From the NCBI GenBank assembly GCA_946185225.1, contig CAMHIM010000011.1, positions 1 through 32,676 of the forward strand: 32,676 nucleotides of DNA. The letters are read 5' to 3'. Every line of letters starts with the position of its first letter. The first letter of the stretch is position 1. The notes under the pieces were generated by a model that saw only the letters and a list, made by a program, of their open reading frames with translations, was not told the DNA's origin and made no database searches. Shown one piece after another: positions 1 through 7,690 of this stretch. The position numbers and the translations under genes were made by a program. Source of the DNA: an uncultured Prevotellaceae bacterium (GTDB lineage: Bacteria > Bacteroidota > Bacteroidia > Bacteroidales > Bacteroidaceae).

Positions 1-1395
1 ATGCGCCGTTGCATCCTTGACGAGGGCATCCGTCTCGACGGCCGCAAGTGCGACGAAATCCGCCCCATCTGGTGCGAGGTCAGCCCGCTGCCCATGCCTC
101 ACGGAAGCTCTATCTTCACCCGCGGCGAGACCCAGTCGCTGACCACCGTCACCCTGGGCACGAAGCTTGACGAGAAACTCGTTGACGACGTGCTTGACAA
201 GAGCTACATGCGCTTCCTGCTGCACTACAACTTCCCCCCGTTCTGCACCGGCGAGGCCAAGGCCCAGCGCGGCGTAGGACGTCGTGAGATAGGCCACGGC
301 CATCTGGCATGGCGCGGCCTGAAGGGTCAGATACCTGAGGACTTCCCTTATACCGTACGTGTCGTCAGCCAGATTCTGGAGTCCAACGGCTCCTCGTCCA
401 TGGCTACCGTCTGCGCTGGCACGCTGGCCCTCATGGACGCTGGCGTTCCCATGAAGAAGCCTGTCTCGGGCATTGCCATGGGTCTGATTAAGAACCCCGG
501 TGAGGACAAGTACGCTGTTCTCTCCGACATTCTCGGTGACGAGGACCACCTGGGCGACATGGACTTCAAGACCACCGGTACCCGTGACGGTTTGACCGCT
601 ACCCAGATGGACATCAAGTGCGACGGTCTGTCGTTCGACATCCTCGAGAAGGCCCTCATGCAGGCCAAGGCCGGTCGTGAGCACATCCTGAACTGCATCA
701 CCTCGACCATCGCTGAGCCGCGTGCCGAGATGAAGCCCCAGGTGCCCCGCATCGAAGCCTTCGACATTCCCAAGGAGTTCATCGGTGCCGTCATTGGCCC
801 GGGCGGAAAGATTATCCAGCAGATGCAGGAGGACACCGGTGCCACTATCACCATCGACGAGGTCGACGGTGTCGGCAAGGTGCAGGTCAGTGCCCCCAAC
901 AAGGAGAGCATCGACGCAGCCATTGCCAAGATCAAGGCCATCGTTGCCATCCCCGAGGTTGGCGAGATTTACGACGGCGTCGTGCGCAGCATCATGCCTT
1001 ACGGCTGCTTCGTCGAGATAATGCCCGGCAAGGACGGCTTGCTCCACATCTCCGAGATTGACTGGAAGCGCCTCGAGACTGTCGAGGAGGCCGGCATCAA
1101 GGAGGGCGACCACATTCAGGTGAAGCTTCTGGAGATAGACCCGAAGACCGGTAAGTACAAGCTCTCCCACCGCGTGCTCATCGAGAAGCCCGAGGGATAC
1201 GTCGAGCGTCCCGCCCGTGGTGAGCGCCGTGACCGCGGTGACCGCCGTCCCCGTCCTGAGCGCGGCGAGCGTCACGACCGCCGTCCCGACCGCCGTCCCC
1301 GTCCCGAGCAGCAGGAAAGCGAGCCGTACCGCGACCCCGCCGAGAACCGCGAGCCCAAGGACTTCAGCGACACACTTGACCACATGGACTTCTAA
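1..1395 (+). CDS. pnp: Polyribonucleotide nucleotidyltransferase (PNPase), C-terminal part; 5' end outside window
   Basis: PNPase degrades RNA 3' to 5' by phosphorolysis and acts with the cytoplasmic RNA decay machinery. The 464 visible residues are the back two thirds of a protein usually just over 700 long. The frame is open at the window edge, so the ATG at base 1 is probably internal. In order: the second RNase PH-like domain (about 1-240, with the GETQSL and [15 protein letters not shown] segments), a KH domain near 250-310 with the GxxG loop in IGPGGKII, and an S1 RNA-binding domain near 325-395 ([23 protein letters not shown]). The last 60 residues or so are a tail rich in Arg, Asp and Pro with repeated RRPRPE/GER units, then an acidic end. 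A strong terminator follows, so it ends its transcription unit. Identity is secure. Confidence 0.96.
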   Translation: MRRCILDEGIRLDGRKCDEIRPIWCEVSPLPMPHGSSIFTRGETQSLTTVTLGTKLDEKLVDDVLDKSYMRFLLHYNFPPFCTGEAKAQRGVGRREIGHGHLAWRGLKGQIPEDFPYTVRVVSQILESNGSSSMATVCAGTLALMDAGVPMKKPVSGIAMGLIKNPGEDKYAVLSDILGDEDHLGDMDFKTTGTRDGLTATQMDIKCDGLSFDILEKALMQAKAGREHILNCITSTIAEPRAEMKPQVPRIEAFDIPKEFIGAVIGPGGKIIQQMQEDTGATITIDEVDGVGKVQVSAPNKESIDAAIAKIKAIVAIPEVGEIYDGVVRSIMPYGCFVEIMPGKDGLLHISEIDWKRLETVEEAGIKEGDHIQVKLLEIDPKTGKYKLSHRVLIEKPEGYVERPARGERRDRGDRRPRPERGERHDRRPDRRPRPEQQESEPYRDPAENREPKDFSDTLDHMDF

Positions 1396-1415
1396 ATAGA
1401 GGAACCATCCACTCC

Positions 1416-1446
1416 AAGCCCTCCCCCGTCGGGAGGGCTTTTTTTG
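1416..1446 (+). terminator. Rho-independent terminator of pnp
   Basis: The arm AAGCCCTCCC (1416-1425) pairs perfectly with GGGAGGGCTT (1431-1440) across the loop CCGTC. A run of seven T (1439-1445) completes a classical intrinsic terminator 20 bases after the pnp stop codon. It separates pnp from the fimbrial operon downstream. Confidence 0.93.
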
Positions 1447-1526
1447 TTCCGGTAGGGAGGTGCTGCCTCCTTGCTGACTATCTGCTCCCCCTATATATAA
1501 GTAAAGGTACCCGTGCGCGCGTTGGG

Positions 1527-1636
1527 AAAGGTGCCATGTTTCGACCCGAAAGGTGCCATGTTTCGACCCGAAAGTCGGCATGTTTCGAGGCGAAAGATGC
1601 CATGTTTCCATTTCAAAGATGCCGTGTCTCGAGACG
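1527..1636. repeat. Five-unit 22-bp tandem repeat array upstream of the fimbrial operon
   Basis: Five units lie in exact 22-base register at 1527, 1549, 1571, 1593 and 1615. Units 1 and 2 are identical: AAAGGTGCCATG followed by TTTCGACCCG. Units 3-5 diverge, most at the centre and end. At several unit boundaries TTTCG and CGAAA face each other across three bases, giving short palindromes. The period is not a multiple of three, and the weak open frames across it on both strands look accidental. The array sits in the 376-base gap between pnp and the first fimbrial gene. The rest of that gap holds the pnp terminator, an AT-rich stretch, a G10 tract and a promoter. There are no spacers, so this is not a CRISPR array. 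Confidence 0.85.
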
Positions 1637-1714
1637 TGCGGTCCCCGGCTTTCTGTCTAAAAAGTGTAAAAAACACATTCAAAGAAAATTCGTCTTTTTA
1701 ACATAAAATAACGC

Positions 1715-1724
1715 GGGGGGGGGG
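1715..1724 (+). repeat. G10 homopolymer just upstream of the fimbrial promoter
   Basis: Ten consecutive G (1715-1724) stand in an otherwise AT-rich stretch. They end 19 bases before the -7 element, so they occupy the place where a Bacteroidales -33 element would be expected. Homopolymers of this length are prone to slipped-strand length change in other bacteria. That the tract varies here is inference. Confidence 0.85.
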
Positions 1725-1743
1725 TAAACATTAAATTTTTTAG

Positions 1744-1751
1744 TACTTTTG
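1744..1751 (+). promoter_or_regulatory. Putative -7 element of the fimbrial operon promoter
   Basis: TACTTTTG matches the Bacteroidales -7 consensus TAnnTTTG and lies 20 bases before the GTG start of the first fimbrial gene. No clear TTTG -33 element is present at the usual distance; the G10 tract is there instead. This would make the promoter weak or dependent on another factor, which is inference. Confidence 0.6.
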
Positions 1752-1771
1752 CCCCGCTTACATACCGAATT

Positions 1772-2896
1772 GTGAAGAATTTTAACCTAAAACGCACCAT
1801 TCTTGGAGTCTTCCTGATGATGACATCAATGGGCTTTGCACAAGAAAATGGAGCGGGGGGTGAATCAGATACAGGCAAGAGGGTGGTGAACCCCCAGGTG
1901 GTGGCGACAGCCTTCAAGGTCGACACCCTGACCATGGCCGACCGCCTGGCAGTGAAGACCAATGCACTCGACTGGTTCCTGCTCACGCCAAACATCGGTG
2001 TGGAGTTTGACGTCAAAGGACGCAACTGGAACCGATGGACCGTGGGGCTGAGTGTCAGGGGTAATTGGCAGACGTCGCATACTTATAAGCCCAGTCTGGT
2101 ATACAACCTCCGGGAGGTCAGGCTTGACGGACGCCAGTACTGGCGCACGCGACAGATAGGCAACCGTGGCGTAGACAGGCACAAGCACCCGTGGGACCGC
2201 CTTTTCTCCATCCGCCGCTCCAAGGTGAAGCACCCGACGACCACCTACTACCGGGGCGTCTATGCTTCTTACATGGACTACTCCGTGAAACTCGGAGAAA
2301 CCGGCCGTCAGGGGACGGCCGTCGTGGCGGGGGTTACTTACGGCATCATACGGCCCATGTACGCCTTCCCTAACGGCAACTCGCTGGACTTGGAGTTCGG
2401 CCTGAGTGTCGGCGGCATGTACACCCGCAACACGGAGTATACCCACGATGCTGAGAGCAACTGTTACCCCGTGAAGGCCGTTAACGACTGGCACCTGGTG
2501 AAGCACCCCGTGGTGAGCGACCTGACGGTGGGACTGGTCTATCGTTTTGGCCGTGTGCCTGTAACGAGCAAGTATCGCTACCGCTGCGATGTCGACATCG
2601 ACTACAGCATGGCCCGTGACAGCGTTCGTGACGCTCGTGAGAACCGGCGTATTGACAAGAAGACCTACGATGACAACTATAAGATTATCATCAGGGAATT
2701 CTGGCACGTCTACGACTCCGTTGCCTCCAGCAACTACGTCAAGACACAGCAGCAGCTACGCCAGCAGCGGGACGAACAGTTGAAGGCCAAAGCCGAAGAA
2801 AAGGCGGCCAGGGCAGAGAAGAAACAGAATGGTGAAAAGAAGGACGACGAACCCTCGGCAGAGGCCACAGAGCCAGGAAAGGAGGGCGAGCCATGA
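1772..2896 (+). CDS. DUF3575 domain protein, first gene of the fimbrial operon
   Basis: A 374-residue exported protein with an N-terminal signal peptide (about 1-23, ending GFAQ). DUF3575 proteins are predicted outer-membrane-associated beta-rich proteins that recur in Bacteroidales fimbrial loci; their exact role is not established. The family signature starts near residue 58 (AVKTNALDWFLLTPNIGVEF), with further beta-rich segments up to LTVGLVYRFGRV near 255. The C-terminal 60 residues or so are a charged stretch rich in Lys, Glu, Gln and Ala that looks like coiled coil plus a disordered tail. This tail is absent from the second DUF3575 gene of the operon. The start is GTG; no in-frame ATG fits the signal peptide as well. 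Its stop overlaps the next start in ATGA, indicating translational coupling. Confidence 0.8.
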   Translation: MKNFNLKRTILGVFLMMTSMGFAQENGAGGESDTGKRVVNPQVVATAFKVDTLTMADRLAVKTNALDWFLLTPNIGVEFDVKGRNWNRWTVGLSVRGNWQTSHTYKPSLVYNLREVRLDGRQYWRTRQIGNRGVDRHKHPWDRLFSIRRSKVKHPTTTYYRGVYASYMDYSVKLGETGRQGTAVVAGVTYGIIRPMYAFPNGNSLDLEFGLSVGGMYTRNTEYTHDAESNCYPVKAVNDWHLVKHPVVSDLTVGLVYRFGRVPVTSKYRYRCDVDIDYSMARDSVRDARENRRIDKKTYDDNYKIIIREFWHVYDSVASSNYVKTQQQLRQQRDEQLKAKAEEKAARAEKKQNGEKKDDEPSAEATEPGKEGEP

Positions 2897-4236
2897 GATA
2901 CGTCAACCAATACCTCAAGATAATATGGGCAGCAGTCGTGCTGCTTCTCGCCGTGCAGGGATGCACGGAAGTGGAATTATGCTATGAAGGGGAACATCCT
3001 CACCGCACAGGCGTCGTTTATGACTATGAGTGGGAACAGGACATCCGTCGTCCCGACACCATGGCCATCGTTGCCATCCGTGTCGTCAACCTGTGGAAGT
3101 GCGGCATGAACATCATGACGGACGACAACCGCGGGTTCTACTTCTACAACGAACCGAAGGCCCCGCTGCCCGACTGGGCAGAGCCGGACCAGGTGAAGTA
3201 CAAGAAGGAACACCCCGACCCGGAACCTGAGCCCGACCCGCACAGCGGCGAGATAGAGGAGCCTATCACGCCGCCAGCCGACGATCCCGTTCCCGAACCA
3301 GTGAAGGCAGAGCGTGACACCTTTTCGGTGTTCGCATTGCGCGAGGGATCCTACAAGTTCTTTACGGTCAATGTCGACAGTACGGAACTGCGCATGAACG
3401 CCCTCTACGAGTACATGGAAAAGGTCAGCGACGAGATGCAGGTGACGGAAATCAGTGCCGAGTACCGCACCTACATGAAGGGACAGGAAGGCTTTAAGGG
3501 ATTCGAGCGCAACCTCATGGACTCGCTCCTGATGGACTGGACCGACCGCAACCCCCAGTTTCCCTACATACAGACGGACATCACGCCCCTGTACTACGAT
3601 ACGCTGGAAATCAGGAACATCTACATGGACCGCATGAACACGGTTACGTTCCGCCCGCGTAAGCGCACGCAGCAGATAGACTTCTATATAGACATCGACA
3701 AGAGCGAGTCGGACGTCGCGTTTGCCGTCGACAGCCTGGTGGCCGAAGTGTCGGGCATACCACTCAAGATGTATCTGGTCAGCGGCTACATAGACCTGCA
3801 GCACACGGGACGCATCATGTTCGGCACCACCATCGAGGATGCACAGGGGCAGCCGGCCGTCGACACCTACTCCAAAGGGCACGTCCTGCTACATGGACGC
3901 ATTGACGTTCCCACCATTGTCAGCAGTAACGATGCCGCTGACGTCACAGGGCCCGGCATCATGCAACTCATCGTCAAAGCCAGTGCCGAGGATGGAGGAG
4001 TGGTGAAGAGCAAGAAGTTCCAGCGCAAGCTGAACCTCTTCAAGGCACTTCGCGAAGCTGACTTGATAGAGTACACAGAAGACAACCAGCACGCCATGGC
4101 CAAGAAGCCCGCTGGCGTCATCAATATAAGTTTCAAGCTGAAAGGCAACGAGATAGTGAATAACTCAGAGTCCACGGGAGGGCTTGACGAATGGATAGTC
4201 GTCGACCCGGAACCTTCGGAGGACATTGAATTATAG
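2893..4236 (+). CDS. DUF5119-like lipoprotein of the fimbrial operon
   Basis: A 447-residue predicted lipoprotein. A hydrophobic leader ends at a lipobox-like VQGC near residue 24. Right after it comes ELCYEGEHPHRTGVVYDYEW, which fits the start of DUF5119 proteins (ELCY, HPH, then a V-x-D-W-like strand). These are lipoproteins found in Bacteroidales fimbrial gene clusters. A Pro/Glu/Asp-rich linker (about 103-138) separates the N-terminal part from a second half made mostly of predicted beta strands. By position it could be an anchor or tip-type accessory subunit, but this is inference. It is coupled to the upstream DUF3575 gene by an ATGA overlap. The next gene starts 7 bases after its stop. 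Confidence 0.7.
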   Translation: MRYVNQYLKIIWAAVVLLLAVQGCTEVELCYEGEHPHRTGVVYDYEWEQDIRRPDTMAIVAIRVVNLWKCGMNIMTDDNRGFYFYNEPKAPLPDWAEPDQVKYKKEHPDPEPEPDPHSGEIEEPITPPADDPVPEPVKAERDTFSVFALREGSYKFFTVNVDSTELRMNALYEYMEKVSDEMQVTEISAEYRTYMKGQEGFKGFERNLMDSLLMDWTDRNPQFPYIQTDITPLYYDTLEIRNIYMDRMNTVTFRPRKRTQQIDFYIDIDKSESDVAFAVDSLVAEVSGIPLKMYLVSGYIDLQHTGRIMFGTTIEDAQGQPAVDTYSKGHVLLHGRIDVPTIVSSNDAADVTGPGIMQLIVKASAEDGGVVKSKKFQRKLNLFKALREADLIEYTEDNQHAMAKKPAGVINISFKLKGNEIVNNSESTGGLDEWIVVDPEPSEDIEL

Positions 4237-4243
4237 AAGGACA

Positions 4244-5842
4244 ATGAAAGACCTGAAGAAAGACATAGCGATACTGGTTACCGCGGTGCTGATGACTGCC
4301 TGCTCGAGCGAGTCCTATCCAGGACTGGAGTTCGACCAGACGGCGACCGGCGAGGCCAGTAACAAGGAAAGCGGAAACCTGGCTGACCTGGGTATCCCCG
4401 TGCGTGTCTTCGCCAGCAACCGTACCCTCACCGCCCGGCAGAATTCCACCCAGTGGGAGAACCAGCCGACCACTACCGACGGCAATGACTCGCCACAACA
4501 GACGGAGGAGACCACCCGTGGCTCAGGACCTTTCGTCGTACCGGCCCGCGAGAACACCGAGGAAGACCCTCTGCGCCAGCAGCGCGACCTGAACCGCTAC
4601 AAGAATGCCGTCTTCCACCTTTTCGCATTCCGCGACTATCCCGATGACCAAGGTCCCCTCTCTTACAGCCCGGACCTTTCAAAGCGAAGTTCGGACAATG
4701 CCCATACCGACTGTCTGCTGGACGGCTACAACCTTCTGGAAGGATTGCCCGCCAAGCTGAAGGAGAACCATACCGGTGAGTTCCACTTCCTGAAGTCCGA
4801 CCTGCGGCGTGACACCGTACCCACCTACAGTGAACGCTTCACTGACATAGGCTATAACTTCTTTGGTGTTTTCCTGGACGACTGGCGACCGTCGGGCGAC
4901 AACGCCGTACGTACCTCCGACCGCATAGAATACCGCATACCGCTTGACGGCACTCGCGACCTCATGGCCGGCGTGGCACCGCCGCTCACCAGTTCTTTGC
5001 TCGATGCCAAACTGCAGCGCGACGGCATAGAACTGACGCAGGACCAGCGCAACAAGGTGCTCAACATCGGCAACTACAGCTCCTATGCCAGCTACCTCGG
5101 CATCGACCCCGAGATACACTTCCAGCACCTGCTCACCACCTTCCAGTTCTACGCCTATCCTGCCGACGAGTCGGCCGACAACGTACGCATTACCGCCATA
5201 GAGTTCAAGGCACGCAACGAGGCCACCGTGACGGTGGCCGGACGGTCGCTTGACGATGTTGGCATCACCTTCGGCGAGGAGAAGGAAACGATGTACCTCA
5301 TGGATTACGACCATACCAAGACCGACCCCGACGACCCGCAACTCGGGCTGTACCCTTATGTGCCGCTCGACCTGAACGGACGCGTCAGCTACGACCCGGC
5401 GCACGGCACCAGCTACTACCAGGAGGATATCAGCCGCTGTACCCGCATCGGCGGCGACATCATTGTGGCTCCTGACTCTGTCTACGACATCGTCATACAC
5501 TATGCACAGGTGGTTTCAGGCACGAAAACCTACGATGAGCAAGGCAACCTCATCGGCCAGACCGAGGAGACGTCGCCGCGTGACGTGAAGTTCACGGCAC
5601 AGTTGCACGTACCCCACTATCGTGTCTACCGCAACCAGCAGACTGGCAAGAATGACTCCCTGCGCATCAACTACAACGACAAACTGCATGAGTGGCAGTA
5701 TCTGGCGGGCTATGCCTACCCCGTGCGCATCGCCGTCTACGGACTGCGCGGACTGAAGATAGAGACCGACCTTGACGGCTGGCGCAAGGGCGATGACATA
5801 GAGATGAGAATCGACGACCCTGACGGGCCGGTAGATATATAA
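4244..5842 (+). CDS. Fimbrillin-like lipoprotein (Mfa-like), probable minor or anchor subunit
   Basis: I take the ATG at 4244, preceded by the Shine-Dalgarno-like AGAAGG. The alternative ATG at 4226 lies inside the upstream gene and adds six residues ahead of a normal leader. The 532-residue product has a lipobox LMTAC with Cys20. A TRG motif lies at Arg92, the kind of site where Porphyromonas fimbrillins are cleaved by an Arg-specific protease before donor-strand assembly. The middle carries the fimbrillin pattern (HFQHLLTTFQFYAY, then VRITAIEFKA). The C-terminus is an acidic beta segment (MRIDDPDGPVDI). Whether it is a shaft, anchor or accessory pilin cannot be read from sequence. Confidence 0.72.
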   Translation: MKDLKKDIAILVTAVLMTACSSESYPGLEFDQTATGEASNKESGNLADLGIPVRVFASNRTLTARQNSTQWENQPTTTDGNDSPQQTEETTRGSGPFVVPARENTEEDPLRQQRDLNRYKNAVFHLFAFRDYPDDQGPLSYSPDLSKRSSDNAHTDCLLDGYNLLEGLPAKLKENHTGEFHFLKSDLRRDTVPTYSERFTDIGYNFFGVFLDDWRPSGDNAVRTSDRIEYRIPLDGTRDLMAGVAPPLTSSLLDAKLQRDGIELTQDQRNKVLNIGNYSSYASYLGIDPEIHFQHLLTTFQFYAYPADESADNVRITAIEFKARNEATVTVAGRSLDDVGITFGEEKETMYLMDYDHTKTDPDDPQLGLYPYVPLDLNGRVSYDPAHGTSYYQEDISRCTRIGGDIIVAPDSVYDIVIHYAQVVSGTKTYDEQGNLIGQTEETSPRDVKFTAQLHVPHYRVYRNQQTGKNDSLRINYNDKLHEWQYLAGYAYPVRIAVYGLRGLKIETDLDGWRKGDDIEMRIDDPDGPVDI

Positions 5843-5898
5843 CAAAAAACAGTAATACACATTCAATTCACCTTTTTATTAACTAATTTATCAAGCTT

Positions 5899-7590
5899 AT
5901 GAAAAAGTATTTTATGTTCGCACTTGCCGCAACAGCAGGACTGTTCGCAAGTTGTTCTTCGGAAGACCTGACCGAAGGTGCTGGCGCACGTAAGGCTCCC
6001 GGTAACGGACTCGCTGAGATTCAGCTGCTCGTAGGTTCCCCCAGCAGTACTACCCGTGGTACAGGTACTGTCGGCGGCGTTACCGGTACTGACGAGAACA
6101 AGTGGGGTGGTCAGGAGTTCAACGTCCTGATGCTCGAGAAGGGCACCCTCACCTACTCGCAGTTCGACGGTCAAAACATCTATGAGAATGCAGTCTTCAC
6201 CGCTCCCAACGAACTGGGCGGCGTACAAACCCAGGTGGCTCGCCAGTTGGCTTCTACCGCTGAAGGTGGTCTGCAGATTGTCGAGAACGTGAAGTATTTC
6301 CCCCAGACCGGTGCCCACGACTTCTGGGCTTATCGTATGGACGGTACTCATGGTGACCCAACCGACAATGCTGCCGGTGATGCCAAGGAGATTACGTTCA
6401 CCATCGATGGTTCCAATGACATCATGGTAGCAAAGGCAATAGCAAATGTTGATGCCAATGAAGATGGTACCTATGGCGCACGCAACGTACCTGCCGACAG
6501 CCTCTTCTCTGCTTTCTCCGTACGTCGCGGTGTCTCTCCCGTCCTGACGTTCCAGCATCTGCTCACTCGTCTGGTGTTCAATGTAAAGGCTTCCGAGGCT
6601 CTTAGTAAGTCTTATACGAATCCTGCTACATTGACAGGCGGCGTTGAAAACCCCAACGCCATCACTGTTACGGCTATCAAGGTTAAGTCAAAGAATTCAG
6701 GTAAATTGGTTGTCGCCTATACTGCTGACACTGCTCCCGAATTCATTACATGGGATGATACGCAGGACGACCTCTCTCTGCAGCAGCGTGCAAAGACTGT
6801 AACTGCTCCTGCAACTAATGCATGGACAGGAAACCTTTACAATCTGGCTAATGTGGGCGATGCTGCAACATATTATGACGATGCCAATACTGCACAGGGA
6901 ACCGTAAACACATCCAACGACATGATTGTCTATCTCTCTAAGGCCGTGGACAGCGAAGGACATCCCAGTGGTGAATATAAGACGCTTGGAGAGGCACTTC
7001 TCGCCGGCAATACCGAGTTCTATGCTTACAAGGAACTTACTGCAACCCAATATGGTGAGATTGATGTAAACAGAGACCTTGAGGCCCTGACTCCTCAGGC
7101 TGCATATTGGGATGCTACCAACGGTGAGTCTTATCCCACACAGGTAGGCGAGGCTCTTCTTGTAGCTCCTCAGGAGACTTATGAACTGACCATTGAACTG
7201 TCGCAGAACATGCCCAGCCAGAACACCATCACCTATTATGCTATAGCAAAGGAGATAGGTGGACATACCTATTATTTCAAGACTCAGGCCGAAGCTGAGG
7301 CTGCTGAAGCAGCAGGCAACGTGACTGGTGCAGACTGCAGAGAGGAATATACAGAGGTTACGGTTCCTGGAACGCTGACTCCGGTCGCTACCACGAAGAC
7401 CATTACTTTGAAGGGCCCGAAGCACTCGAATCTGGGAGGTTCCACTTATGACCCGTTTGAGGCAAACAAGACCTATACCGTTACCCTTACTCTGAACGGT
7501 GTTGAGAGTATCTCGCAGAGTACGCAGATTGGCGGCTACGAGGAAGGTGGCGAATGGAATGTCGACCTTGACGACCCCGGTGCTTATTAA
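5899..7590 (+). CDS. Fimbrillin family protein, probable major fimbrial subunit
   Basis: A 563-residue lipoprotein precursor. The leader ends FASC with Cys19, and a TTRG motif places Arg53 about 35 residues later, as in FimA/Mfa1-type pilins, where Arg-specific cleavage frees the donor strand site. The fimbrillin core (LTFQHLLTRLVFNVKAS, VTAIKVKSKNSGKL) is followed by a long variable region. The C-terminus (YTVTLTLNGVESI, then WNVDLDDPGAY) fits the family's last strand. It follows a 56-base AT-rich gap, the longest in the front half of the operon apart from the hairpin region behind it. The middle of the gene (about 6600-7350) is visibly richer in A and T than its neighbours, suggesting diversification or recombination. 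I infer that it is the major subunit from its length, the hairpin behind it and the spacing. Confidence 0.8.
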   Translation: MKKYFMFALAATAGLFASCSSEDLTEGAGARKAPGNGLAEIQLLVGSPSSTTRGTGTVGGVTGTDENKWGGQEFNVLMLEKGTLTYSQFDGQNIYENAVFTAPNELGGVQTQVARQLASTAEGGLQIVENVKYFPQTGAHDFWAYRMDGTHGDPTDNAAGDAKEITFTIDGSNDIMVAKAIANVDANEDGTYGARNVPADSLFSAFSVRRGVSPVLTFQHLLTRLVFNVKASEALSKSYTNPATLTGGVENPNAITVTAIKVKSKNSGKLVVAYTADTAPEFITWDDTQDDLSLQQRAKTVTAPATNAWTGNLYNLANVGDAATYYDDANTAQGTVNTSNDMIVYLSKAVDSEGHPSGEYKTLGEALLAGNTEFYAYKELTATQYGEIDVNRDLEALTPQAAYWDATNGESYPTQVGEALLVAPQETYELTIELSQNMPSQNTITYYAIAKEIGGHTYYFKTQAEAEAAEAAGNVTGADCREEYTEVTVPGTLTPVATTKTITLKGPKHSNLGGSTYDPFEANKTYTVTLTLNGVESISQSTQIGGYEEGGEWNVDLDDPGAY

Positions 7591-7620
7591 GCCTACTCTC
7601 TGAGTAATTGTAAAAGGAAT

Positions 7621-7650
7621 GCAGCAGCCCCTCGATAGGGGGACTGCTGC
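7621..7650 (+). terminator. Intra-operon hairpin after the probable major pilin gene
   Basis: GCAGCAG (7621-7627) pairs with CTGCTGC (7644-7650), and the inner CCCC (7628-7631) with GGGG (7639-7642), leaving a one-base bulge. No T run follows, so it is not a full intrinsic terminator. A partial stop or a 3' end-protecting hairpin that raises pilin mRNA over downstream genes is more likely. Confidence 0.6.
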
Positions 7651-7690
7651 ACCTTCAGGATTCAAACGTCAAACGTAAAAAGTAGAATCT

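Noticed and set aside
1527..1636. CRISPR array
   Set aside because: Units abut with no spacers, diverge along the array, and no cas gene is in the window.
1491..1701. Open frames of about 60 codons on both strands across the 22-bp array
   Set aside because: The 22-base step is not a multiple of three, so no peptide repeat is kept, and the frames have no leader, domain or start context. They look like by-products of the repeat.
1500..1771. Invertible promoter of the Bacteroides capsule or fimbria type
   Set aside because: No pair of matching inverted repeats flanks the promoter, and no invertase gene is in the window. The G10 tract is the better candidate for variation.
1865..2707. Long minus-strand open frame opposite the first DUF3575 gene
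   Set aside because: It is antisense to a gene with a signal peptide and a recognised domain. GC-rich DNA commonly leaves such antisense frames open.
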